Positions 55,386 to 64,000 of a DNA stretch of 64,000 bases are shown piece after piece. The stretch comes from Arctopsyche grandis (lineage: Eukaryota > Arthropoda > Insecta > Trichoptera > Hydropsychidae). The stretch's first letter is position 1. Each line of letters begins with the position of its first letter. Location: contig NC_135362.1 in NCBI RefSeq assembly GCF_051622035.1, positions 29,757,001 through 29,821,000 of the forward strand, read 5' to 3'. Below the pieces are notes generated by a model, which made no database searches, was not told where the DNA came from, and saw only the letters and a program-made list of their open reading frames with translations. Position numbers and translations under genes: made by a program.

Positions 55386-55828
55386 GTCAGGCGTCCCGAT
55401 TAATCGGGATTGTCACCAATTTTATGTCTCGTGTCCCGTTGTCCCGAACAAACCTCTCGGGACGCCCAAATGTCCCGGTTTACTACTTTTTAAATAACTA
55501 CAGAAGTTTTAAACTCGGAATTAGCATAAACTATAAACAAAAAATCGATGTCTGGACCTAACAGTCTGGTACAACACTGCAACAATATTCAACAATGAAC
55601 TATTTGTCTTATACTTTCTGGAGAACTATGTGTAGAAGGGAGATAAAAATGTGTATCAGGCATCAATCAATTTATCTTGAATCGATAATTTTCTCACACT
55701 TGGAATATACACTGTCAGAACAGAAAGACTAAAAGATTTCTGTGATTTTGCTAATATTGAATATAAAAATCTACTTTCACATTCAAAAAAAAATCGGGTG
55801 TGACCAACCCATGACTTTATCTCGATGC
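55386..55828. other. Non-coding with GC-richer patch
   Basis: 55395-55490 is rich in GTCCCG/CGGGAC words (TAGGGTTGTCAGGCGTCCCG), resembling the end of a DNA transposon; no partner end was found. Confidence 0.35.
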
Positions 55829-56199
55829 GGTGCAAACGATCGAAAAGCGCCAGACAGACTGAACCACAGATTAACGACAAGTGTACCTTATGCGTGCGCA
55901 CTGCTCGCACTTACACTAAGCGAAATCTACCCGAAGTCCCGACATACTTACCCTGTATACGTTCGGTGCTTCTGATACTTTAGTTCCGAATTTTTCCCTA
56001 TTAAATTATTAAAAACTCGCCAGAAAGACCCAACACAATTTTAATAATTACCATTTTAATAATTGCATCTGTGCACATCGAAAGGTTACTCGTCATCTGA
56101 TGTGCAATCTATCATTCGTGAAGTCGAGAATTGCGTTTAAAGCAGCCATCCAGTTAATCTGTGGTTCAATCTGTCTGGGGCTTTTCGATCGTTTGCACC
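55829..56199. mobile_element. MITE-like element, inverted ends of about 47 bp
   Basis: The left arm GGTGCAAACGATCGAAAAGC and continuation GAACCACAGATTAAC are inverted in the right arm GTTAATCTGTGGTTCA and GCTTTTCGATCGTTTGCACC. Interior non-coding. No target duplication resolved. Confidence 0.65.
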
Positions 56200-56876
56200 A
56201 AACCCCTTTGTCTATGTATTTGAGGTATATAAGAAGGTTATAAAACAAAATTTGATATTGAACCGCACATACAGATTATGAAATACTAATAGCTTGTATG
56301 ACAGCGATACAAATTGAGCGGAAATGTATGGAAACTTGCGCAAAACAAAAGTTGATATTTTACGGTTCTTTTATGTTATGTTTAATTTTTACTAACCTCT
56401 TATACGCTTCACATGGCTTTCGTTTAAGTGGTCATTTTTATTTCATGTACGACTGCATTATTTTTTTAAAATGAAACTATTTTTAACGTTGTGTATACTG
56501 TATGTTTTAATTATTTAATTTTTATTTTATGTGTTGTTACAGTTTATTGTTGTATTTAATTAATTTCATTTGTTTCACTGTATTGAATTTATATATATAT
56601 AAATTAATATGAAATATATTTTTATTAATTAACAACAATATTAATTGAAATACCGACATCACTTTTTTTTTTACATATTTAAAATTTTTTTTTTACTAAA
56701 ATGGGTCAAGGGGGGGGGGCGGATTTTCTCTCTACGGCCCTGAATATATTTATTTTATTTTTGCAGACATTATTGTTATTGGTTTGTACATCATGCATGT
56801 GATGTATAATGTAAATTATATTTTTGTACAATTTTGAGAGTTTTGTATTAAATATATTATATATATTCATGTTGAT
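56200..56876. other. AT-rich non-coding with duplicated flank
   Basis: Mostly AT-rich; 56700-56722 has a G run. From 56760 it matches the Nf1 distal flank at 27290-27370 (GTACATCATGCATGTGATGT). Confidence 0.5.
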
Positions 56877-56896
56877 AATATATATAATATATTTAA

Positions 56897-56903
56897 TAAA
56901 TAA

Positions 56904-56973
<70 letters not shown>
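56897..56973. repeat. (TA)n microsatellite at LINE 3' tail
   Basis: Uninterrupted TA repeats, flanked by TAAATAAATAAA on the left and TTTATTTATTTATT on the right, adjoining the LINE tail. Confidence 0.9.
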
Positions 56974-56977
<4 letters not shown>

Positions 56978-57321
56978 TTATTTATTTATTTGGAAAATTT
57001 ACAGTTTATTAAGTTACATAGATTGATAGTAAAAAAAATATAATTATGTTAAGTAAACCATTAATAATTTTCACATATAGGTAAAAAAAAAGAAAAGCTC
57101 AAACATTTAAAATAAGAAACAAAAATGATAATAGAGTAAGATAGTTAAAGAAAACAAAAATAGAAATAACAGTATAATAAAAATATCAAAATAATAAGAA
57201 TAATAATATGATAAAAATTATGAAATAATAAAAAAAATATAATATATAACAAAAAACAAAAAGACAAAATAAATACATCAAAATAAAAATTCATAATCAC
57301 AATCGTAAATTTTCATTAAAA

Positions 57322-60102
57322 TTAATCATCGAAAAACAAATTTGCAATAATTACTCTAGCTTGTATAGCATTAATATTAAATAAGTCAAACATAGAAATT
57401 GTTAAGATTAGTGTGTTGACGGTGGAGCTTGCACGCCAGATGAATGAGCTTCTTCCATAATTAGAAAAAGTATTAGGTATGTAAAGGAGCTCATTACATC
57501 TAGTCATTCTATTTGGTACACGCAATGATAGTCTGCTCAATAATTGAGGACAGTCGATCGAGCCGTTAAGGATGTTCAAAATTGTTGAGATGTCAGCTAT
57601 CTCCCTTCTTTTGACAAGAGGAAGTAGATGCTGACACCTACAAGCATCTTCATAGGAAGTATAGGTTAATCCAAAACGGCTACTGACGTACCTCAAGAAT
57701 CTTTATAGAAGTAAAGCATTTGGAGGACCGGATGACGAACCCGAGGGCCTTCGACGCTCGAGCCACAACATTGTCAATATGTTTACTAAAGGATAGATCA
57801 GAGTTTAAAAAGACTCCCAAATCCCTAATTTCTGATACCCTTGTTAGTCTATGTCCGTTGATTGAATGAGGAAAGTCTACTGGACATAGTTTTCTGGTGA
57901 AGGTTATGCAGGAGCATTTTGCTACATTAATTTCCAACTTATTTATGCTGCAATAAGCCTCTAGCCTGAACAAATCATCTTGTAGGGCCAAAGCATCATT
58001 TCGGTTGTCTATTCTCTTGAAAATCTTCATATCATCAGCAAATAATAGTACATTTGAATTCTGGAAACAATTTTCAATATCGAAGATGAAAATATTGAAT
58101 AATAGAGGTCCCAAGAGGGAGCCTTGTGGAACACCAGAAGGAATATTCATCCATTTCGATATAAATCCATTTAATAAGACAGCCTGTGATCGACGTGTAA
58201 TGTATGAGGTGAACCATCTATAGCCCCATGAATACCGATCTGTAAAAGTTTTTCAAGGAGAATATCGTGATCAATCCTGTCAAATGCCTTACTATAATCT
58301 GTATATATAGTATCAACCTGAGACCGATCGTTCATGGCATTAGTAACGAAATCATTAAATAGTAGTAAATTTGTTGTAACTGAGCGTCCTTTCTGAAAAC
58401 CATGTTGTTGCATACTAAGAGATTGCGAGATAGCTGGAAAAAGTTGGTCGTACACTAATTTTTCTAGTATCTTAGCAAATATACATAGCTTTGATATAGG
58501 CCTGTAATTGGAAATTTCGTTTTTTTTTCCTTTCTTATGTACAGGAGATATGAATGCTGATTTCCGGATACAAGGTACAAGGCCCTCACTAATAGATCTT
58601 TTATAGATAATGGTTAGTGGTAAAGTTAGGCTTTCAGCACATTTTGAGATAAAAATTGGAGAAATTAAATCTGGGCCTGCTGATTTATGAATATCAGTTG
58701 ATTTCAAAATATTTAATACTTTTTCACTTCGAATTTCAATTGATCCAATTTCAGAGGAAGATGTGACAGAACAGACGTTGGTTGGTAAGGGATAAGAGGA
58801 AGTCGATTGATTAGAGACCGGTTTAAGAAACGTCGAGTAAAAGAAGGAAGAAAACAAATTACAAATGTCCACCCCCGTACCAGCAGTAATGTCACCATGA
58901 TACAGAATATGAGGTAGGACGTTGTTTTTGTTCCTTGATTTAATGTAGGACCAGAATGCTTTGGGATTCAAGGAAATGTCGTTTTCTACTATAGTCATAT
59001 AATTTTTGAAACATTCTTTCTCTAAAGTTTTTGCCCGATTGCGTAATAGTACAAAGGTATGATGGTCAGCCAGGTTGTTATAATTTTTGAATTTCTTAAA
59101 AAATTTGTACTTTTCCTTCAGGACTTTTTTTAGGGGTGCAGTATACCAAGCGGGAAATTTTCTACTTTGAACATGTTTCTGTGGGATATATTTATCCCTT
59201 AAATTATATATAAGATTATAAAATGAATTTACAGCATCATCAAGAGAAACAGTATGTAAATAAGACCAAGAAACAGAGTTTAATTCATTTTGAATCTCGT
59301 TATAGTTACCAAGATCAAAAAGGAATCTAGTATAAGGTTTAGATCTAAGTGATCGATAAAAAGTTAGATCAGCAGTAATTAAAAGAGATTTATGATAAGG
59401 ATCCTCAGGAACGAGAGGATCTAAACAGGCATCTACTACCAAATGTTCATTTGATAAAACTAGATCAAGAATACGGCCGAATAAGCTAAGTACTCCATTA
59501 TATTTTTTAAAATTACAAAAATGTAATGCATCAATAAGAGTCATTTCGGTGCTTCTTAACGAATTGATAGGTATAAGTCCTCCTCTGGAGATATCCTGGG
59601 ACCATTGGATGTTACTTAGATTGAAATCTCCAACGATTAAAAATCTATCATCCGGGTAGTTAGTTGAAATAGTAGACATGTTTTCAAGAAAATTAGTAAG
59701 TTGAGTATTAAAAGAATTACCTATGTTCTCAGAACATAAATACAATACACATATATGAAATTTGAGAAGTTTGCGATGATTAGTGGTGCTGCGTAAAGTG
59801 AGAGATATCCAGATATCCTCCGCAGAAGAGTGCCACTCTGGACGTGAAACAACTCCAAGTTCACGCTTAGTTGCCACAAGGCAACCACCACCACGTTTTT
59901 GGTTTAAGCTAACATAATTACGATCTCTTCGCCACACTATATATCTTTCATCAAAGAGTTCCTGATCACTTATAGTGTCCATCAACCAAGTTTCAGTAAG
60001 CAAAATAATATCATAATTGGACATGTTTATATTTAGTAAAAAAATATCAGTTTTTGTACGGAGACCACGTACATTTTGATAATATAAATTAATAGAATCC
60101 AT
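57322..60102 (-). pseudogene. LINE endonuclease-reverse transcriptase, frameshifted
   Basis: First frame 60102-58171: APE endonuclease (NLYYQNVRGLRTK; LTETWL; GDFNLSNIQW; the SDH-type motif appears as DPYHKSLL), linker, then RT beginning with NYRPISKL, GFQKGRSVTTNLL and YTDYSKAFDRIDH. It shifts frame near 58190 into 58150-57680 (GVPQGSLLGPLLFNIFIFDI, FADDMKIF, ISEIRDLGVFLNSDL-like segment) and again near 57690 into the C-terminal part ending 57322 (RREIADISTILNILNG, WRASSTVN). All catalytic motifs are present but two frame changes break the ORF; there are few or no other stops, suggesting a young dead copy. ORF1 was not identified. Confidence 0.88.
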
Positions 60103-60997
60103 TAAGTAGTCTCAGAAAAATAATAAAAAAAAGGTACACATATATATATGTGTATACAAATGCATATAAACACATATACACATATATACAATTATACACG
60201 AAAATACACATGTCCATATGAATACATACAAAAATATGAAACGGATCAATAGAGTAGGAAGATAAAGCATATGGAAATAAGGAACATGGAAAGTACACAG
60301 GATAAAATATAGCAATGTAATAAAAATAAGATAAATTGTAAAACGTAAATAGAATTGGCAATTGATGAGTACGTAGTGATAGACGTGTAGATATCCAGAA
60401 GCATAAATATCAGCAGTTATGTGTATATGAATATAAATATACATACACATACAAACTTGCATCCATAGAAGCGATACGGAATTACCGAGCAAACCATCAC
60501 TCGTGATACCAATTGAGTTAAAATAAAATTAATAAAGCGAATTATATAGTTTTTTGGCAAGTATTTGTTCATAATATAATAATAAACAATGATTTAGATG
60601 ACAATTGATGATAGAATTGAAAATAAAGTGCGTTTAGAAATATAAGAAAGAACCAATAATTAATAATGAAAACAAAAACCATAATATATGGGCAGAATTG
60701 ATAGAGTGCGTAAAGATAGACGTATAAGCCTACATGCGTAGGTAAGCATAGACATATGTATACAAATGAATTATATTATATTATATTATATTATATATAT
60801 TATATTCATGTTGAAAAATATACATTTTCATTCATGCATTCATGCATTATATGTATGTACGTGACTTTTATTCACCTGTCATTTCATTCCAATTTCCCGA
60901 GAAATAAAATAAATAAATATTATTTTTACTTTATATTTGTATACATTGAATATATATGTAAATATATTACATTTAATAATACACTCAAAGGAAAAGA

Positions 60998-61803
60998 TCA
61001 CATAAGACTGCATAACTTTTTACTAGTTTTCCGTTTTATAAAAGTGGTCATGATTGCTTCGTCAAATACGTTCTTTAAACCTTCCTACAATCGAATAATA
61101 ATTGCATTTCATTATTTTTATTAAATACATACATCATTTAAAAATGCAAATTATTAAATACAGCCAACCCGTGTCAGAGCCGAACATTCAACATATTTAA
61201 CAGCTTTCAGTTCTTCAGCCAAATTTTTCCCTTCTTGGGGCTGAATAACTTTCTCTCTTATATTCCCTAATTCATTGATAATTTTGGGATCGTCCCTTTG
61301 ATCTATCTTAGTGCCGACTAATAAAAACGGAGTTTGCTTATTGAAACGGGCGATCTCTGGAATCCACTGCACCACAGAATAAGAAATTAAAATATTTGAA
61401 TTAAAATTATTGACAATTTCTATAATATATGTATGTATGGGAATGCTTACATACGATTTAACCCTTTCAAACGAATATGGATCAACGACACTGAAACAGG
61501 CTAGAAAAACATCTGTGTTTGAATAAACCAACGACCTTAACCTTTCGTAGTCTTCCTGTCCTGGAATATAAATTTTATTTTATTTTATTCAGTATAAATA
61601 GAATCAAATACGATCATACCTGCAGTATCGAATAAGCAGAGATCGTGCTGTTCTCGTCCAATATTCAACACTACTATATCGTTGATAAAGAGGTTCGGGT
61701 CGTATTCTGTCGGAAATTTATTAGTAGAATAGGTCATCAACAGTGTCGTTTTGCCGACTACGGTATCTCCAACCACCACGCATTTTTTTCTTTTATTCGC
61801 CAT
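60998..61803 (-). CDS. Cdc42-like GTPase copy 8, divergent switch and P-loop
   Basis: Exons 61803-61620, 61560-61451, 61366-61169, 61084-60998, 192 residues, no stop or frameshift, all splice sites present. P-loop is GDTVVGKT: the G12 equivalent is T and A13 is V. Switch I is [11 protein letters not shown]35 to N, D38 to I, Y40 to D. Q61 remains ([14 protein letters not shown]). TKID base motif; YVECSAL; tail KRKTSKKL + CSLM. By family knowledge, G12 substitutions cripple GTP hydrolysis, and T35/D38/Y40 changes abolish binding of CRIB effectors in Cdc42. The protein would be expected to have unusual nucleotide behaviour and either no or new effectors. An open frame with such changes suggests new function or very recent relaxation. 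Confidence 0.88.
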
Positions 61804-61983
61804 TTTTCTATGCTGTTGTGAGGGATTGTGTTTGTTGGATTGATTATATTCTGGAATTATTATGAAATCATACTCAAAACATTTTATTTTATTTAGAGTT
61901 GCTAAGCTAAGCCAATGATAGGGAACAATTCTCACGGGCGATAAACCACGTCTTCATTGCCCTTACATCTATATATATACATA

Positions 61984-62252
61984 TGTGGGATTTTATGTGT
62001 GTGAGTGAATTATGTAATGAGTAATGTTGAGGAGTGATGTACAAACAGTGGTACATATGAGTGTACACTGTTTGGGAGTTGGCAGAAGTGTGACGCCAAC
62101 TGACAGTTGGTAGTAGAGCCGCTGGCCGGACGGCCACCGGTAGGTGCATATGCGCACGTGTGTATACTTAATGTACAATAAAAGTACATTGATGGACCAA
62201 CATCGCCTTTGATTATATCTCCCGCAATCCTCCCTATATCTTCGAACTCTAC

Positions 62253-62253
<1 letters not shown>
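61984..62253 (+). mobile_element. Possible solo LTR fossil
   Basis: TGTGGGATTT...AACTCTACA, with AATAAAAGTACATTG near the right and a GC-rich middle (GCCGCTGGCCGGACGGCC). Ends and length are LTR-like, but TA-rich flanks prevent a clear target duplication. Low confidence. Confidence 0.35.
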
Positions 62254-62312
<59 letters not shown>

Positions 62313-62329
62313 TCATCATCATCATCATT
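62253..62329. repeat. (TA)n followed by (ATC)n
   Basis: TA repeats to about 62310 and then six ATC repeats. The latter, read on the minus strand as (GAT)n, is the 3' tail of the adjoining RTE LINE. Confidence 0.85.
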
Positions 62330-64000
62330 TACAGCCATTCGCCATCCACTGCTGGATGAAGGCCTCTCCAACACGCTTCCACTCGTCTCTGTTTTGCGCA
62401 ACACTCATCCATCTCATTCCGCACATTTTCCTAATTTCGTTCACCCATCTTCCTTGCGGTCTTCCTTTTACTCTTTTGCCTTCTCTCGGGTACCATTCAA
62501 GCACTTCTTTTGTCCACCTTTCGTCCATCCTCCTAGCTACGTGACCCGCCCATTGCCATTTCAATCTCTTCACTCTATCCACTATGTCCACTACCCTTGT
62601 CATATTTCTCACCCACGTGTTCCGCTTCCTGTCTTTCCTCGTTATGCCAAGCATACAGCGTTCCATACTTCTTTGAGTGCATTGGATTTTATTTTGCATC
62701 TTGGCGTTCAGTGTCCAAGTTTCACATCCATACGTCATCACTGGCAAAACGCATTGATCAAAGATCCTTTTCTTCAGGCAGAGTGGCATTTTTGATTTAA
62801 AAACAGCATTCATCCGTCCAAATGCACTCCACCCCAGTTTCATACGTCTCTTTATCTCTTCATTTTTACTACCAGACATGTCAATTATTTGACCTAAATA
62901 TAAATAATTATTTACTACTTCTACTGGTTTATCATCTAAGGGGATGCTATCAGGCATGCAATAACTATTGAACATTAGTTTAGTCTTATCTACGTTAATT
63001 TTTAATCCTACTTTTCTACTTTCCCTGTCCAGCTGTGTTAGTCTGATAAGTAGGTCAGCTGAATCACGAGCTACTAAAACTATATCGTCTGCGAACCGAA
63101 GGTGACTCAAAAAGCGACCATTGATGCTTACTCCGGCTGTATCCCAATCCAATTTCCTGAAAACTCCCTCAAGCACCGCATTGAATAACTTGGGCGAGAT
63201 TGTATCTCCTTGTCTTACTCCTTTTCCTATGCTAAATCTATCTGTACCTGAAAAAATTTTAACTGAAGCTGTGGCATTCTTATATATTGTAGCTAACAGT
63301 CCCACATAGGGTTCCGGCACTCCCTGTGTTTTTAGAGCGTTAAGTACTGCATTATGACTAACTGTATCGAAGGCTTTCTCATAATCGACGAAACCTAGGC
63401 ACAGTGGCCGTTGATATTCGTTGGCGCGCTCGATTAGTTCGCCAACTACTTGGAGGTGGTCCATTGTGCTGAAATTTGCCCTAAACCCTGCCTGCTCTAT
63501 AGGTTGGTTCTCGTCGAGGATATTCTTCAGCCTTTCTGTAATAACCTTCGTGAAGAGCTTGTAGACCGCTGAAAGTAGACTAATGGGTCGGTAGTTCTTG
63601 ATATCGCTTTTGTCGCCTTTTTTGTGTATTAAAATGATAGTTGCGTTATTCCATCCTTCTGGTATAGCTTGGTTCTGGATGCATTTGCTGAAAAGCCTAG
63701 CTAAGATATTAATTAGGGGGGGGCCGCCACATTTTAGTAAGTCGATGGGAATATTATCTTCCCCTGGGGTTTTACCATTCTTTGCAGTTTTTAGCGCGGC
63801 CTCTACTTCGCTAGGCAATACTGCAGGAACCCTTTGGCCGTGTGTCGATTCCAGAGTGGGGAATTGGCCGTTGTCGTTCTCGTATAGTTTTGCATAGAAC
63901 GTGTAAACTCTGTCTATGATTTCTTCTCTATTCCTAATTATTACTCCGCTCTCTGATCTGATTGCGATCATTTGGTTTTTGCCTAAGAAAAGATCCTGTT
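62312..64000 (-). mobile_element. RTE-clade LINE, runs off window
   Basis: Minus-strand element with a simple-repeat (GAT)n 3' end directly after the ORF and very short 3' UTR, both usual for RTE. Continues past 64000. Fragments of the same family are at 15845, 18977 and 19420. Confidence 0.9.
62325..64000 (-). CDS. RTE reverse transcriptase, partial at window edge
   Basis: Frame is open from the window edge (a continuing codon frame upstream of the Met at 63971, reading DLFLGKNQ) to TAA at 62325. RT motifs: PEGWNNATIILIHKKGDKSD, NYRPISLLSAVYKLFTKVI, GFRANFSTMDHL, FVDYEKAFDTV, GVRQGDTISPKLFNAVLE, LRFADDIVLVA (catalytic Asp pair), then the C-terminal module TYGCETWTLN, ITRKDRKRN and WAGHVARRMDERWTKEVLEW typical of RTE. 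No break within the visible 550 codons, so the element could be young. The endonuclease domain is outside the window. Confidence 0.93.
   Translation of the reverse strand, partial: QDLFLGKNQMIAIRSESGVIIRNREEIIDRVYTFYAKLYENDNGQFPTLESTHGQRVPAVLPSEVEAALKTAKNGKTPGEDNIPIDLLKCGGPPLINILARLFSKCIQNQAIPEGWNNATIILIHKKGDKSDIKNYRPISLLSAVYKLFTKVITERLKNILDENQPIEQAGFRANFSTMDHLQVVGELIERANEYQRPLCLGFVDYEKAFDTVSHNAVLNALKTQGVPEPYVGLLATIYKNATASVKIFSGTDRFSIGKGVRQGDTISPKLFNAVLEGVFRKLDWDTAGVSINGRFLSHLRFADDIVLVARDSADLLIRLTQLDRESRKVGLKINVDKTKLMFNSYCMPDSIPLDDKPVEVVNNYLYLGQIIDMSGSKNEEIKRRMKLGWSAFGRMNAVFKSKMPLCLKKRIFDQCVLPVMTYGCETWTLNAKMQNKIQCTQRSMERCMLGITRKDRKRNTWVRNMTRVVDIVDRVKRLKWQWAGHVARRMDERWTKEVLEWYPREGKRVKGRPQGRWVNEIRKMCGMRWMSVAQNRDEWKRVGEAFIQQWMANGCK

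Larger units (their letters stand above)
30000..55400. repeat. Tandem segmental array of Nf1-3'/GTPase units
   Basis: Every unit runs, left to right on the plus strand: Nf1 downstream flank, GTPase (minus), GTPase upstream flank, Nf1 intron part, broken penultimate Nf1 exon, short-phrase repeat. GTPase stop positions are 30244, 35784, 40493, 44768, 48635 and 52870, spacing 3.9-5.5 kb; the largest spacing is explained by the LINE and LTR insertions. The eighth copy at 60998 is separated by other sequence. Confidence 0.93.
56877..60780 (-). mobile_element. Nearly full-length APE-type LINE (Jockey/CR1-like)
   Basis: Minus-strand LINE of about 3.9 kb inserted into the duplicated Nf1 distal flank. 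The flank word TATATATATTCATGTTGA-like sequence is found on both sides (56862-56876 and about 60785-60802), consistent with a long target duplication. The 3' end carries an AAATAAATAAATAAAT tail followed by (TA)n at 56902-56972. 60103-60770 is AT-rich and probably 5' UTR. Confidence 0.8.

Noticed and set aside
61984-62253. Confident LTR call
   Set aside because: Ends look suitable, but the surrounding TA repeats make the duplication ambiguous and no sister copy is in the window; kept only as a low-confidence feature.

Overview
The window is AT-rich, intron-bearing animal DNA, most likely from an insect; the order cannot be fixed from sequence alone. Two host loci dominate. (1) The last 22 coding exons of neurofibromin (Nf1, plus strand, 9003-24285) are present. 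They splice into one uninterrupted frame of 827 codons ending at a TAA, with GT-AG borders throughout. (2) A four-exon Cdc42-like Rho-family GTPase gene lies antisense inside the 7.2-kb intron before the penultimate Nf1 exon (18383-20284). Downstream of Nf1 the same GTPase occurs seven more times, all on the minus strand (30244-31050, 35784-36595, 40493-41318, 44768-45578, 48635-49459, 52870-53683, 60998-61803). Six of these seven keep all four exons, identical exon lengths (184/110/198/87 nt) and a CAAX box of the form C-S-[ILV]-M. The copy at 30244-31050 is a pseudogene.

The array arose from Nf1 itself. Between the GTPase copies lie pieces of the Nf1 intron, broken copies of the penultimate Nf1 exon, and Nf1 downstream flank, in the order found at the parent locus. 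A basic unit of about 4 kb was duplicated, and then a two-gene block of about 8.1 kb (about 38.8-46.95 kb) was copied again almost unchanged (about 46.97-55.06 kb). The copies differ in the parts that matter for signalling: three have lost the switch-I threonine, one of which also changes the P-loop glycine equivalent to G12. Others look like mosaics made by conversion or unequal exchange.

Layout: 1-9000 is probably Nf1 intron. It holds a LINE tail, a decayed mariner-like element, a hAT remnant, a MULE transposase and a 198-bp dimeric satellite. 9000-24300 is the Nf1 3' half, with solo-LTR-like, SINE, RTE and MITE insertions and the nested GTPase. 24300-30000 is 3' UTR, flank and nested mobile elements. 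30000-55400 is the GTPase/Nf1-fragment array with datable MITE, LINE and LTR insertions. 55400-64000 holds a nearly full-length APE-type LINE, the eighth GTPase copy and an RTE-clade LINE that runs off the end.

No CRISPR, rRNA or free-standing tRNA gene was seen.
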